A DNA stretch of 64,000 nucleotides, from NCBI RefSeq assembly GCF_000208925.1, contig NW_001914864.1, positions 9,570-73,569 on the forward strand, given 5' to 3'. Below are positions 1-9,498 of this stretch, one piece after another. Position 1 is the stretch's first letter, and every line of letters starts with the position of its first letter. Position numbers and translations under genes: made by a program. The notes under the pieces were generated by a model. The model did no database searches, was not told where the DNA came from, and saw nothing but the letters and a program-made list of their open reading frames with translations. The DNA is from Entamoeba histolytica HM-1:IMSS (lineage: Eukaryota > Evosea > Mastigamoebida > Endamoebidae).

Positions 1-1057
1 CATTTTCTATTTTTCCATGTATACTAAGTGCTAATTTACTAAAAGAGTCAGCAACAAGATTCCATTGATTACCACCAATAGTTTGAATTAAAGTAACAAA
101 ATAATAAGCTGCATAATATTGTTGTTCTGAATCTGCTTCATTTCCACAATTGTTATTAAAGAAATCAATAATTTTTTGATTAATTAAATCTTTACCAATA
201 AATTGAATAAACTTACCAAAATTAACAATTACTTGGAATCTAACATATCTTGAATTATCTTCAATAAATTGAATAATATATTCTAATACTTTTGGTTTAT
301 TATTTGTAAATATATTAAGAATTTGGTTTAATACAACAACACATGTTTTTCTAACTGAATAAACTGAATCTTTTGATAATTCATCAAATATTGAAAGTAC
401 TTCTGGAATATCTTCTTCTTCAATATTTGATAATATTGCTGGGAATGTAGTGACAGCTCCTTTTCTCATAATAAATTGAATACTTTGTGACATTTTCTTT
501 AATCTATTAAAAATAAATTTTTTTACATTTTCTTTTGATGATTTAGCAGCAAAATAATTAAGTAAATCAAGTCCTATTGAACTTATAAATCCATCTACAT
601 TTCCTATTAATGAATCTACTTGGTCTAAATATTCTTCAATCTCTTTATCTTCATTTAAATATTCCCCTAATTTCTTCATTACATCTTTTGCTGCTAATGC
701 TATTTCTTCTGTTTCATCTTTTACTAATTCTTTCATTAATCCATATAATTCATTATATAAATTAATATTTTCTGAATGACACTTTTCAATAAAATAAATT
801 AATTGTTGAATAGCAATAACTTTAATACTAACTGTTTCTTCTTTTTCTATTTCTTTAACTAATTTACTAACAAATTCTTTGCATTGGGTTGGACTAAACA
901 AAAATCGTGCTGCTTCTCCTGTTTTCCTAATTGATGGAAGTCTTTTATTTGCATCTTCCAAATTACAAAAAGAGTCAAAGTCATTGATAAATTTCTCTCC
1001 ATTAACCAATTCAATATCTTCACTAGCAATAGGCTTTGGAATAGATCTAAACTCCAT
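1..1057 (-). CDS. HEAT-repeat phosphatase regulatory subunit-like protein (3' part outside window)
   Basis: Reading on the minus strand from the ATG at 1057, one frame stays open to base 1, giving about 352 residues with no stop, so the C-terminus lies outside the window. The protein is all-helical and made of degenerate HEAT repeats, with typical motifs such as SVRKTCVVVLNQIL and a matching YVRFQVIVNFGKF in the next repeat. This arrangement is known from PP2A scaffold (A) subunits and from PP4 regulatory subunit 1, which hold the catalytic phosphatase subunit. The N-terminus is acidic and short. I infer a protein phosphatase scaffold and lean to the PP4R1 type; another HEAT protein remains possible because the diagnostic C-terminus is missing. 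Confidence 0.6.
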   Translation of the reverse strand, partial: MEFRSIPKPIASEDIELVNGEKFINDFDSFCNLEDANKRLPSIRKTGEAARFLFSPTQCKEFVSKLVKEIEKEETVSIKVIAIQQLIYFIEKCHSENINLYNELYGLMKELVKDETEEIALAAKDVMKKLGEYLNEDKEIEEYLDQVDSLIGNVDGFISSIGLDLLNYFAAKSSKENVKKFIFNRLKKMSQSIQFIMRKGAVTTFPAILSNIEEEDIPEVLSIFDELSKDSVYSVRKTCVVVLNQILNIFTNNKPKVLEYIIQFIEDNSRYVRFQVIVNFGKFIQFIGKDLINQKIIDFFNNNCGNEADSEQQYYAAYYFVTLIQTIGGNQWNLVADSFSKLALSIHGKIEN

Positions 1058-1176
1058 CTTCTGTATGAATGAAAATTTTTAAGTTCCAACGTTTTTGTTT
1101 GTTATATTTTTAGGTTTTCCTTTTTAATAACACAAATCATTACCAAAAGTAACAAAAAACATCAAATTAATTAAAA

Positions 1177-3309
1177 TTATGTCAAAGTTTCCAAATCAAA
1201 TTCAGTAAATGGAGAACATGTTTTAGGTACTTCTTTAAGATTAGCCTTATCCCAATCAATATACAAACGTAAAGCATTTTGGTATTCAACAATTGAAGAT
1301 TGACAATAAAGTTTAAGAAAAGAATAAGGAAGTGTTGTATCACCATCAATAATCATTTTCACTTCATTTAGTTTCTCTTCAAGACTATCAAAAATAATTC
1401 GATCAATATCTTCCATTTTAACACCACGTTTTAATTGTTTTTTTATTAGAGAAGATTCATTTTTATCAAATTTACTCCAATTAAGATGAGACCTTCTTGT
1501 AAATAAGAATTTATACAATATAAAATGATGAAAGATTTGTCTAACAGTATTATTCCAATGGTTAAATAATTTCATAAACCATTTATCAATTAACAAATCT
1601 TTAAATAACAATAATCGTGCCTTACCAATAAAGAAAAATGATGCATCATATAACATAGATAATGTATTAATTATTAATTGATAATGATCAGTTTCAAGTA
1701 TTTTATTAATTCCTTCAATAAACACTTCAATTTCAAATTGTTCATTACTCATTCGTTTATGTTCAATTAATATATTAAACCATTTTCCTAATAAACTTAC
1801 AGCAAGATCACATTGACTAATATCATATCTATTAGTAATATCAAATAAGTGTTCAATCATATAATTTACTACAGTAGGATAGTCTATAAGTAAACTTCTT
1901 TTATCATTTTCACTCATAATAGAGATAGAATGATTTTTAGGAAATTCTAATCTCTGACAAACATATGAATTAATAAATTCTTCTAATCCATAAATTTCAC
2001 CATAGTCAATAAAATCATCTTGTCCTTTAATGGTGAAATAAATAAATTTAATATAATTGAAATAGAAAGACATAAAAATATCACTATTTGGATTTAATAA
2101 ATTAATCCAATTTAAATTTATTCTCTTAAATTTTTCACTTATATCTTCTTTACTAATTGATTTAATAATTCTTTCCATTTCATCAAATCCAAAAATTCTT
2201 GGAAACTTTCTTTTAACTTCCATTACTTCTTCTTCTGACATACATTTTGAAAATGCCATAAGATTGGTATTTGTTCCTTTAACTATTTTTAATAATTGAC
2301 TCCGAAATTCTGGAATTTGAAAGAACATAAATGCAAGATAATGTGGAAAGAATTGAATAAATAGTGGTGATACATTGTTCTCACAAAAAAATTCATCTTC
2401 AACAAAAATTGATTCTCCAAGTTGAGATGAAAACCGTTTTTGTTTTTTTGTCATAGATTCATCTTTTGAATTTTCAACATCTTCCATTGGTTTAATCAAA
2501 ACTCGAGATAATACTGACTGTCTTCTTTCTTCATTAATAGAAACAGTATTCCCTTCTACTGTTTTTAAACTGGCTTCAATCTCATTAACGATAATATCTT
2601 TTTGAGTTAAATTTTTATCTTCTTCTTTACCTTCATTTTCTATTTCAAAACTATCTTCGTTGATATTTATTTTTCCATCTTTGTATTCCTTTACACTAAT
2701 TTTAATTGATTCATTTGAAAATACAGGTTCTTCTTTTTTTTTCTTTTTCTCTTTTGGTTCTTCTTTACTTTCTGTTGATGGTTTCTTTGGTTTTAAGACA
2801 AGTTTCATTGAGGCAAATAATGTAAACTGTTTTGAGGTTAATATATCTCCAATACAAAAAAACGTTTCATACGTTAATTTTCTTAAGTCTATTGCTCTTA
2901 TTAAAAATTCATTTCTATTGGATTCTTTAAGAGAAGGATTATTTACAAGAAGATGATGTGGTTGTACTTCACTTCGATTAACCAACATAATAATAAACTT
3001 ATAAAAAATATGAGGTATTATCATTTGGTCTACTTCTTTTATTATATTAAGTAAAATACTCCATATATGAATAATATTATCAATCATATTTAATTGGTCT
3101 TCAATAGAGTCAATTTTAATTTGGAAATTTAATGAAACATACATACTATTTAATTCTTTTTCTAACTTTTTTATATACGTTTTCAAAGCAGATTCTTTTG
3201 TTGGAATAGTTTTAAATTCTTTCTCAAAAACAATAGCCCCCTTTTTAATCATTTCAACTAAGTCATGATATGACATAATTTTCTTAGTAGTTTTTAAAGA
3301 CCTTCCCAT
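1177..3309 (-). CDS. 710-residue helical protein with a DUF1765-like C-terminal half
   Basis: This is an uninterrupted ORF of 710 residues. Residues about 1-180 are helical. Residues about 185-300 are a charged, low-complexity linker with a Lys/Glu run. Residues about 320-710 are helical and rich in Phe, Trp and Leu. The stretch around residues 590-640 (LLFKDLLIDKWFMKLFNHW, then VRQIFHHFILYKFLF) resembles the conserved core of DUF1765, a family known from fungi and amoebae without an agreed function. No catalytic motif, signal peptide or membrane segment is evident. It is followed about 120 bp downstream by the HEAT-repeat gene on the same strand. Assignment to DUF1765 is from memory of the motif and should be treated as tentative. 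Confidence 0.75.
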   Translation of the reverse strand: MGRSLKTTKKIMSYHDLVEMIKKGAIVFEKEFKTIPTKESALKTYIKKLEKELNSMYVSLNFQIKIDSIEDQLNMIDNIIHIWSILLNIIKEVDQMIIPHIFYKFIIMLVNRSEVQPHHLLVNNPSLKESNRNEFLIRAIDLRKLTYETFFCIGDILTSKQFTLFASMKLVLKPKKPSTESKEEPKEKKKKKEEPVFSNESIKISVKEYKDGKININEDSFEIENEGKEEDKNLTQKDIIVNEIEASLKTVEGNTVSINEERRQSVLSRVLIKPMEDVENSKDESMTKKQKRFSSQLGESIFVEDEFFCENNVSPLFIQFFPHYLAFMFFQIPEFRSQLLKIVKGTNTNLMAFSKCMSEEEVMEVKRKFPRIFGFDEMERIIKSISKEDISEKFKRINLNWINLLNPNSDIFMSFYFNYIKFIYFTIKGQDDFIDYGEIYGLEEFINSYVCQRLEFPKNHSISIMSENDKRSLLIDYPTVVNYMIEHLFDITNRYDISQCDLAVSLLGKWFNILIEHKRMSNEQFEIEVFIEGINKILETDHYQLIINTLSMLYDASFFFIGKARLLLFKDLLIDKWFMKLFNHWNNTVRQIFHHFILYKFLFTRRSHLNWSKFDKNESSLIKKQLKRGVKMEDIDRIIFDSLEEKLNEVKMIIDGDTTLPYSFLKLYCQSSIVEYQNALRLYIDWDKANLKEVPKTCSPFTEFDLETLT

Positions 3310-3531
3310 CTTTCTTTCTGGTCCTTTTTCCTTTTGTTTAATTTTAAAGTTTTCTTCATTTTTTTTCTCTATTACTATTTTCCTTTAACTCACACGTCAT
3401 ATTAATTCTCTTATTTAATTTTTGATATTAAAACAATATAATATTTTTTAAAGAAAAATAAAAAATCAATTAAAGTTTTTTATATTTCTTTCTTCTAATA
3501 TTTTTATTTTTTCTTTTCTTAAAGAAAAAAA

Positions 3532-4488
3532 TTAGTTTTCAGCCTTTACGTACTTATCATTATAATTAGCAATTGAAATAATGACAAAAGCTGCTCCAAT
3601 TATAAAAGTAGTGTCTACTTGTGTTCCAAAAATAAAAATAGAACATATGGTTGTTAATACAATGGCACATCCAATGGAAAATCCTTTAACAATATTATCA
3701 GCATATGTCATAACTAATGCCACAAAAATTCCTCCAACTCCTTGAATAATAATTAATAAAACAGTGATATATGACCATCCACCAAAGAACCCATTATCAA
3801 GTATTGATTTACCATCAAAAATGAAAGTAGATAAAAGGGCAAATCCACATCCATAAACGCATAACTGAATATTTCTTTCCCAAATATTTAATGGCTCAGT
3901 TCCACTTGTTTTATTTTTCAAGATCTTTTCCATATAAACACCACTAAAACCAGAACAACATGCCATTACTAAACTCAAAACAATTCCAAGTAGATTGTTT
4001 TCAGTTTCATTCTTTTTTTCACTTGAATAACGGTTTGTACTAATCTCAACAAGAATTACTCCTGTAACTAATAAAGCTAATGCTCTCCATTGTGCAATTG
4101 AAAGCTTACGTCCAAGGAATAGTACTGAAAATATTGCAGTAGTAAATACTTTTAACTGAATAATAACAGTGTAAACAGCTGCTTGTGTGTTTTGAAGGAT
4201 AATATAAAGAAGCATATTTTGAATAAAATAAATACAACCAGGAACTGACGCAATAAGGGATGTTTTAATTAAATAAATAACATGCTGAAGTAAATTCTCC
4301 TTTTTATGAACAAATTTTAACATGACCAAACAAATTAAAAATTTTAATATTTCATTAAATACAATAGTTGATGGTATTGAGTATGTTTCATGTAATACAC
4401 CCCTTGAGTATCTTCCTAGAATTGATTGGATAACAGTTTGACAACACAATAAAACAAGAAAAATTAAGCTGACTACACTTGAGTTCAT
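3532..4488 (-). CDS. Nucleotide-sugar transporter, SLC35A (UDP-galactose/CMP-sialic acid) type
   Basis: The 318-residue protein has about ten hydrophobic segments, the usual size and topology for Golgi/ER nucleotide-sugar antiporters. Family signatures include the N-terminal VLLCCQTVIQSILGRYSR, the middle LQNTQAAVYTVIIQLKVFTTA (transport-core helix) and the glycine-rich CSGFSGVYMEKILK. The last two are hallmarks of the SLC35A group, which exchanges UDP-galactose, UDP-GlcNAc or CMP-sialic acid for the nucleoside monophosphate. Entamoeba has few such transporters and a UDP-galactose transporter has been characterised there; the exact substrate cannot be read from the sequence. It would feed glycosylation of surface glycoproteins and proteophosphoglycans. 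The start ATG is followed directly by a hydrophobic segment, as expected. Confidence 0.88.
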   Translation of the reverse strand: MNSSVVSLIFLVLLCCQTVIQSILGRYSRGVLHETYSIPSTIVFNEILKFLICLVMLKFVHKKENLLQHVIYLIKTSLIASVPGCIYFIQNMLLYIILQNTQAAVYTVIIQLKVFTTAIFSVLFLGRKLSIAQWRALALLVTGVILVEISTNRYSSEKKNETENNLLGIVLSLVMACCSGFSGVYMEKILKNKTSGTEPLNIWERNIQLCVYGCGFALLSTFIFDGKSILDNGFFGGWSYITVLLIIIQGVGGIFVALVMTYADNIVKGFSIGCAIVLTTICSIFIFGTQVDTTFIIGAAFVIISIANYNDKYVKAEN

Positions 4489-5167
4489 TTTCTTGATTAA
4501 AAATTAATAAGATTAAATTTGTCTTTTTTATCTTTCGTTTTGCTCAATTTCCACTTTCTTCTTTTTATTTAAATGAAATAAAGTAAATTATTAGTTTTTG
4601 GTTTATATTGAGTGGGTTATTTTTCTATCAATCTTTTATGTTTAATTTTCATATAATGCAGATGCTGAAAATTTATATATATTTTCTAATTTCTAAAATA
4701 ATGTAAATAATGTACTTTAGGCAAATACAACCTGATTCTAAGGTAAAACAATATTGAAAGTATAAAATTTACTCGTTTTTATTCAAAAACTAAGAAAGAT
4801 GTGAAATTTATAATAAAGAAAATTTTTACTATTTGAAATATAAAAATTTAGGAAATAAAATTTAGATAAAATTAATGGAATTTTATAGTAAAAATATGTA
4901 AAATTTATAAAAAAAATAAATTAGAAAAAGTTAATGTATTTTATAGTAAAAAATAACAAATTGTCTCTAAAATAAAATAAAAAAAAGTTAGAAGAATATT
5001 ACATAAAAAAACTGGGATTTAGTCAAAATTTGAATAAGAAGTTGTTAATTATTTTATCTAAACTATACATGATAAATATTATAATAAAGGAATAGAAAAA
5101 ATATAACCCTTGGAACTATATCAGAAACTAGAATAAAATGAAAAAAAAACCATTTAAAAAAGAAGAT
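4489..5167. other. AT-rich intergenic region
   Basis: This is the divergent spacer between the transporter and the eS1 gene. It holds A/T runs and no ORF, RNA or repeat that I recognise, apart from the core promoter at its right edge. Confidence 0.6.
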
Positions 5168-5177
5168 GTATTTAAAG
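5168..5177 (+). promoter_or_regulatory. Entamoeba TATA-like core promoter element
   Basis: The bases GTATTTAAAG lie 36 bp before the eS1 start codon. This is an exact match to the published Entamoeba TATA-like consensus GTATTTAAA(G/C), and the distance fits the very short 5' UTRs of this genus. Confidence 0.8.
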
Positions 5178-5212
5178 ATAACTGAAAAAAAATAAAACAT
5201 CTTCTCTAAGTT

Positions 5213-5983
5213 ATGGCAACAGGAAAGAATAAGAAGTATAAGGCAGGAAACGTTAAGAAGGGAAGCAAGAGAAAGATTGCTGAGCCATTCTCCAAGAAGG
5301 AATGGTACAACGTTAAAGTACCAAAGAACTTCAAGAGAAGAACCGTCGGACAAATCGTCGTTAATAAAACAGCTGGTACTAGAATTGCTTCAGAACAACT
5401 TAAAGGAAGAGTTGTTGAAGTAAATCTTGCTGATCTCATGGAAAATGAAAAATTTGGAGCATACAACTACAAATTTAAATGTGAAGATGTTAATGGAAAA
5501 GATTGCCTTATGATCTTCCATGGACTTAAACTCACAACTGATAAATTAAGATCAATTGTTAAGAAGTGGTGTACTCTTATTGAAACATCAGTTGATGTTA
5601 AAACTACTGACGGACATTTAATTAGAATCTTCTGCATTGGATTCACTAGCAGAAAATCCAACCAAATCAAGAAAACTTCATATGCTAAAAGTGCTCAAAT
5701 TAAGAAGATTAGAAAGATCATGAATAATCTTATCACTAAAGAAGCTGCTTCACGTGAACTTACACAATTTGTTGATTATCTTAGAGAAAACAAACTTCCA
5801 AAAGAAATTGTTGCTAAATGTAGCAAAGTCTTCTCAATGGACAATGTCTACATTCGTAAAGTTAAGATTCTTAAGGCTGGTAAAATTGATTCACTTAAAC
5901 TTCTTGACCAACATCAAGACACTAGTGCACCAGTTGAAGCTACCCCAGTTGTTGAAGAAAAAGGAGAAGTTGTTGAAGCTTAA
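5213..5983 (+). CDS. RPS3A: 40S ribosomal protein eS1 (S3a)
   Basis: The 256-residue protein has the usual length of eS1. It starts with the Lys-rich MATGKNKKYKAGNVKKGSKR and carries the family blocks KEWYNVKVPKNFKRRTVGQ, GRVVEVNLADL and RKIRKIMNNL. It is part of the head/platform side of the small ribosomal subunit near the mRNA exit. Codon use is more C/G-ending (AAC, TTC, AAG, ATC) than in neighbouring genes, as in highly expressed Entamoeba genes, and a consensus core promoter stands just upstream. The C-terminal tail after residue 235 is Val/Glu/Pro-rich, as in other eS1 proteins. No intron is needed. Confidence 0.97.
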   Translation: MATGKNKKYKAGNVKKGSKRKIAEPFSKKEWYNVKVPKNFKRRTVGQIVVNKTAGTRIASEQLKGRVVEVNLADLMENEKFGAYNYKFKCEDVNGKDCLMIFHGLKLTTDKLRSIVKKWCTLIETSVDVKTTDGHLIRIFCIGFTSRKSNQIKKTSYAKSAQIKKIRKIMNNLITKEAASRELTQFVDYLRENKLPKEIVAKCSKVFSMDNVYIRKVKILKAGKIDSLKLLDQHQDTSAPVEATPVVEEKGEVVEA

Positions 5984-6069
5984 TTTAGGTTTTGATTTGT
6001 CAAGTAAAATTTTTAATTTTTTTTTGTTGTTTTGTTAAAATAAAAAAGTTAAAAATCAATCTAATTAAA

Positions 6070-6540
6070 TTATTTCATTTCATCTAATGGATCTTTTCCT
6101 GATAATTTCTTGTCTTGAGCTTCACTCCATGCTTTTGCAATCGTTCGTTTCATATCATCATCACCATCTTCATACATTTGTTTCATCATATCCATTAAAC
6201 CAGCTTGTGGATCTTTATTATTCATTTTAGGCATTTTTATATCTTTAGCTTTTTCAAATGAAGACCATGGTTCATTTTTCTCCTTTTGAAGAATTAGATT
6301 TATTCTATTTGAAGATAATGTATACCTTGATTGACCTGGAATAATTGCAGCAAATGTCTTTCGTTCAAAATGATAATTAACCCCTTTAAACTGTTCTACA
6401 AATACATCTACTGTGTCTGTATTAAAAGTTACTTTAATCTTACTTTTATCAAAATTACCTATTTCATTAAGAAACAGCATAATTTTAACTGAGGATGTTC
6501 TGTCTTCCCAAGCTATTTCATTAAATGAGTGTGTTTGCAT
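6070..6540 (-). CDS. CacyBP/SIP-like protein (CS domain plus SGS tail)
   Basis: The 156-residue protein has a CS (p23-like) beta-sandwich at about residues 5-100, beginning NEIAWEDRTSSVKIMLFL. After it comes an SGS-type helical tail with the very characteristic GLMDMMKQMYEDGDDDMKRT and IAKAWSEA. That tail is the signature of calcyclin-binding protein/Siah-interacting protein, an adaptor linking SKP1-type ubiquitin ligases, S100 proteins and phosphatases in animals. The N-terminal helical dimerisation domain of animal CacyBP (about 70 residues) is absent, so this is a shorter form; SGT1 is the nearest alternative but lacks this tail sequence. It ends about 85 bp from the 3' end of the convergent eS1 gene. 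Confidence 0.85.
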   Translation of the reverse strand: MQTHSFNEIAWEDRTSSVKIMLFLNEIGNFDKSKIKVTFNTDTVDVFVEQFKGVNYHFERKTFAAIIPGQSRYTLSSNRINLILQKEKNEPWSSFEKAKDIKMPKMNNKDPQAGLMDMMKQMYEDGDDDMKRTIAKAWSEAQDKKLSGKDPLDEMK

Positions 6541-6647
6541 GATGTACTTTAGTTAAATAATTGAAAGTTTAAAAAGGTAGTGACACATCATATTGATGTC
6601 AGCTCAACGTGGTCAACCATTCTTCAAAATTCTTAACAAGAACTGAA

Positions 6648-7460
6648 TTATTCTATTGAAAACATCCTTTGAGCGTTTTGAGTTGTTTGTTTATAAACAA
6701 CTTCTTCGTCAACTTCTTTCACTCGAGCAATTTCTTTAATTATCCATGGAATCATTCCTGAATGACATGGCTTTCCTCTAAATGGTACTGGTGCCATAAA
6801 AGGTCCATCAGTTTCAACTAATATCCTTTCTAATGGAATAACTTTTACTAAGTCTCTAATACTTTGACCATTTTTAAATGTAATAACACCAGCAATACCA
6901 ATAAATGCATTTGGAAATTCTTGTATTATCCATTTAGCAAGTTCTATTGTTCCTGTATAACAGTGAACATCAATAAAAGTCATTGGGTCAATTAACTCTT
7001 TCATGACTTGTTTAGTATCTTCATCTGCTTCTCGTGTATGTAATACAAGTGGTTTATTAAATTGCTTAGCAATACTTAATTGTTTTTTAAAGGCATTTAA
7101 TTGTTGATCTTTATTTGCATAGTTCATTCCAGGAAATTCATGATAATCTAGTCCAGTCTCACCAAGAGCAACACACTTCTTTGATTGAATTAATAAACTA
7201 ATTTCATCATAAACACTTTCATCTACTGAATTACAATACAATGGATGAATTCCATATACACTATAAACATGTTCTTCTAATTCTTTTGTTGGTTGGTGAC
7301 TTTCTTTATCACTTGCAACACAAACACAACCTTTAAATATTGGTTTTTTATCTAATTTACAATAAGTCTCTTCAACTATCTTTAAATACTCTTCATAACT
7401 AGTTTTTTTGTACTTTTCAAGAATACAAGGAACGTTGCAATGAGTGTCATAATACTCCAT
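6648..7460 (-). CDS. TatD-family metal-dependent nuclease with an altered first metal motif
   Basis: The 270-residue protein matches the TatD fold throughout. It has the GIHPLY motif, ALGETGLDYHEF with the metal-bridging Glu, KPLVLHTREADEDT (His ligand), DVHCYTG (His ligand) and VETDGPFMAP (Asp ligand). TatD proteins are TIM-barrel, Mg-dependent DNases of the amidohydrolase superfamily that act in DNA repair or degradation. The N-terminal HxH motif, normally D-T-H-C-H, reads D5-T6-H7-C8-N9 here, so one of the two histidines is replaced by Asn. The rest of the site is intact, so activity may persist or be altered; this cannot be settled by reading. No signal peptide is seen. Confidence 0.92.
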   Translation of the reverse strand: MEYYDTHCNVPCILEKYKKTSYEEYLKIVEETYCKLDKKPIFKGCVCVASDKESHQPTKELEEHVYSVYGIHPLYCNSVDESVYDEISLLIQSKKCVALGETGLDYHEFPGMNYANKDQQLNAFKKQLSIAKQFNKPLVLHTREADEDTKQVMKELIDPMTFIDVHCYTGTIELAKWIIQEFPNAFIGIAGVITFKNGQSIRDLVKVIPLERILVETDGPFMAPVPFRGKPCHSGMIPWIIKEIARVKEVDEEVVYKQTTQNAQRMFSIE

Positions 7461-7793
7461 TTATTATAACTATTTCAGTTTTTAAAAAAACCCTTGTTAT
7501 TTTATAAAAACGTTTATATTAAGAAAAACATTACATCTGTTTATTCGGATATTTAAAAAGATTATCTTTTATAACGTATTATTTTCTTAAGCAAACTTTA
7601 ATACTAATACATTCTTTTAAATGTCAGAGATGATTTTAAGAGAGATAATAGATGAATACTAAAAAGAAAAGAGGAGTAATGATAGGATGAATGAAGTAAG
7701 AATAAGAAGAGAGTAGTTATTTGAGACAAGATAAAAGATAAAGAAGAAATGAGTTGGTAAAAAGAAAAGAGTAAATAACTTAAAGTACAAAAT
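7461..7793. other. Intergenic spacer with a purine-rich stretch
   Basis: The left half is ordinary A/T-rich upstream sequence of the TatD gene. About 7624-7780 is almost entirely A and G on the plus strand, with scattered T. No ORF of useful length or RNA is seen. Confidence 0.5.
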
Positions 7794-8462
7794 TCAATTA
7801 GAGGATGTTAATACTTTTAAAATTTGATCACATTCTGAATTAGTTAATGTATTAAAGTCTATTTCAAAATCATTTTCATCGGATGATGTGATTTTGCTAT
7901 CTTTGAGTAAAATAAGGATGTTGTAGAGTTGTTTTGGAGATGCGGATTGGAATTTAGTAAGAAGATCTGATTTCTTTGATACTAATGATTGGTGTTGGTC
8001 AAGAAAGAAAGGGTCAATTAATTTATTGATATCGTAATCTTTGATTGAGTCAGGAGAATGGGAAAGAAGATATCTGTCAAATTCTTTCCGAAGATTTTCA
8101 TCACTAAAGCGATTATAGCCATTGAGTTTTATTGAGTTTTGGATTTGTTTAATTTCACCAAAAAACATACACAGAAATTTTTGAGTTTTTTCATCGAGTT
8201 GTTGAAACATAAGTTGTGCTTGAGGATTAGTTTTAAGAAGAGTAACATGTTTATAAAGTTGAAATCTGTCTTCATAAGGAATAGAAACATTTCTGTAGAA
8301 TTGAGAAAAAGCAGTACTGAGTGTAACCATATGGTCAATTGATGAATTACATCTCATTATTCTTTCATAATTTCCTTCCATAAACTTTGAAAAAGATGGG
8401 TCAATTACAAGAACCATTTTGAGAAAAGTAGAGCCATCTAATTTATACTCTTCATTGCTCAT
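7794..8462 (-). CDS. Small protein ending in a bromodomain-type ET (NET) domain
   Basis: The 222-residue protein is helical and unrecognised in its first 160 residues. Residues about 166-222 align well with the ET domain that follows the bromodomains in BET proteins. ASPKQLYNILILLKD sits where LPGEKLGRVVHIIQ is found in BET proteins. NDFEIDFNTLTNSECDQIL sits on DEIEIDFETLKPSTLREL. ET domains bind short peptides of chromatin regulators. No bromodomain precedes it here, so it may act as a free adaptor, as TAF14/AF9-type or plant NET proteins do with their partners. The N-terminal part around residues 1-80 has no match that I recall. The domain call is inference from motif memory. Confidence 0.65.
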   Translation of the reverse strand: MSNEEYKLDGSTFLKMVLVIDPSFSKFMEGNYERIMRCNSSIDHMVTLSTAFSQFYRNVSIPYEDRFQLYKHVTLLKTNPQAQLMFQQLDEKTQKFLCMFFGEIKQIQNSIKLNGYNRFSDENLRKEFDRYLLSHSPDSIKDYDINKLIDPFFLDQHQSLVSKKSDLLTKFQSASPKQLYNILILLKDSKITSSDENDFEIDFNTLTNSECDQILKVLTSSN

Positions 8463-8801
8463 TGTTATATAGTTATTTCATAGATTAAAATTTAGTATTA
8501 ACATATTCAATAATTATAATTATAATATATTTTATGGTTTTTTATTGAAAACAAAAAGATGATATTAAAACAGTTAATATTCTCTATTTTCTAATTACAT
8601 TAAGAAATGAAATACAATAGAAATGTTATGACAATAAAAATAAACAGATTGGTATGAATAAAATGAAAGTTAAAGAAAAGCAATTAACGAAGTATTATCA
8701 TAGAGTTAAAATGAATATGATGAACAACAATAATAAAAAAAAATCAATTTTGTTTTAACAATTAAGAAATTATATTTAATGAAGATTAATGTGAAAAAGG
8801 A
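8463..8801. other. AT-rich intergenic region
   Basis: A- and T-rich sequence between two same-strand genes; I see no ORF, RNA or repeat in it. Confidence 0.5.
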
Positions 8802-9341
8802 CTAATTTGTAATAATATAATTTTGAATAGTTTTGGATGAATCATTGAGAAAAGTATTCGACAGATTTGTATTATTACTTGAGTTAGATGTACAAGAAAG
8901 TTGAGAATCTAATTGTTGGATTTGTTGAACTACCGTTGGTGATAATGTATTATTAGAAATGTCATTGATAATGATAGAAATGTTATCAATTGAATTAGTA
9001 CTATTCTGTGAGCTAACTAAGGAAGAAAGAGGTTGAATTTGATTTGATGAAATAAGTTGTGAGTATTGATGTCTTAGATTTTGGTTTTCAATGAGAATTG
9101 TTTGTAACTCATGTTCAAGTGACTTTTTCTTCTCTTCAAAAAGAGGTTGAGGTAGAGAAGGGGATTGTTGTATGTTTGTGTGAGAAGAAATGAGATAAGT
9201 CAATGTCTGTTGTAGTCTTTTTTCTAATAAAAAGACTCTTTCTTCTAGTTGAGATACACGTTGTGTAAGTCTGAAAACTTGATCATTTTCAGGAGATTGG
9301 GAGGTTATTTCTTGGAGAAGAAGAGAAGAAGGAAGTTCCAT
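8802..9341 (-). CDS. 179-residue coiled-coil protein, Ser/Asn/Gln-rich, function unknown
   Basis: Residues about 20-50 form a leucine-zipper-like coiled coil (VFRLTQRVSQLEERVFLLEK), and a second helical heptad stretch covers about 70-95. The C-terminal half is low-complexity, rich in Ser, Asn and Gln (for example NSSNNTNLSNTFLN), and probably disordered. There is no basic region before the zipper, so it is not a standard bZIP. No signal peptide or membrane span is present. Codon use of the first half and the consistent heptads argue for a real gene. It lies about 160 bp downstream of the malic enzyme stop on the same strand. I do not recognise a family. Confidence 0.6.
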   Translation of the reverse strand: MELPSSLLLQEITSQSPENDQVFRLTQRVSQLEERVFLLEKRLQQTLTYLISSHTNIQQSPSLPQPLFEEKKKSLEHELQTILIENQNLRHQYSQLISSNQIQPLSSLVSSQNSTNSIDNISIIINDISNNTLSPTVVQQIQQLDSQLSCTSNSSNNTNLSNTFLNDSSKTIQNYIITN

Positions 9342-9498
9342 AAATGAAAGAGAAGAATAAAATTACAAGTTCTAAAGAAAGAAAAATTACAACAAAGATA
9401 AATACAAAATTCTTTTTTCCAAATACTTTATTATTATGTAAAATATATCAAAAAATACAAAAAAAAACCTTTAAAATCTTCTTAATTTGTTAATTGAT

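Noticed and set aside
859..1089. 76-codon minus-strand ORF at the start of the HEAT gene
   Set aside because: It is another frame of the HEAT-repeat coding sequence, which is longer and domain-bearing.
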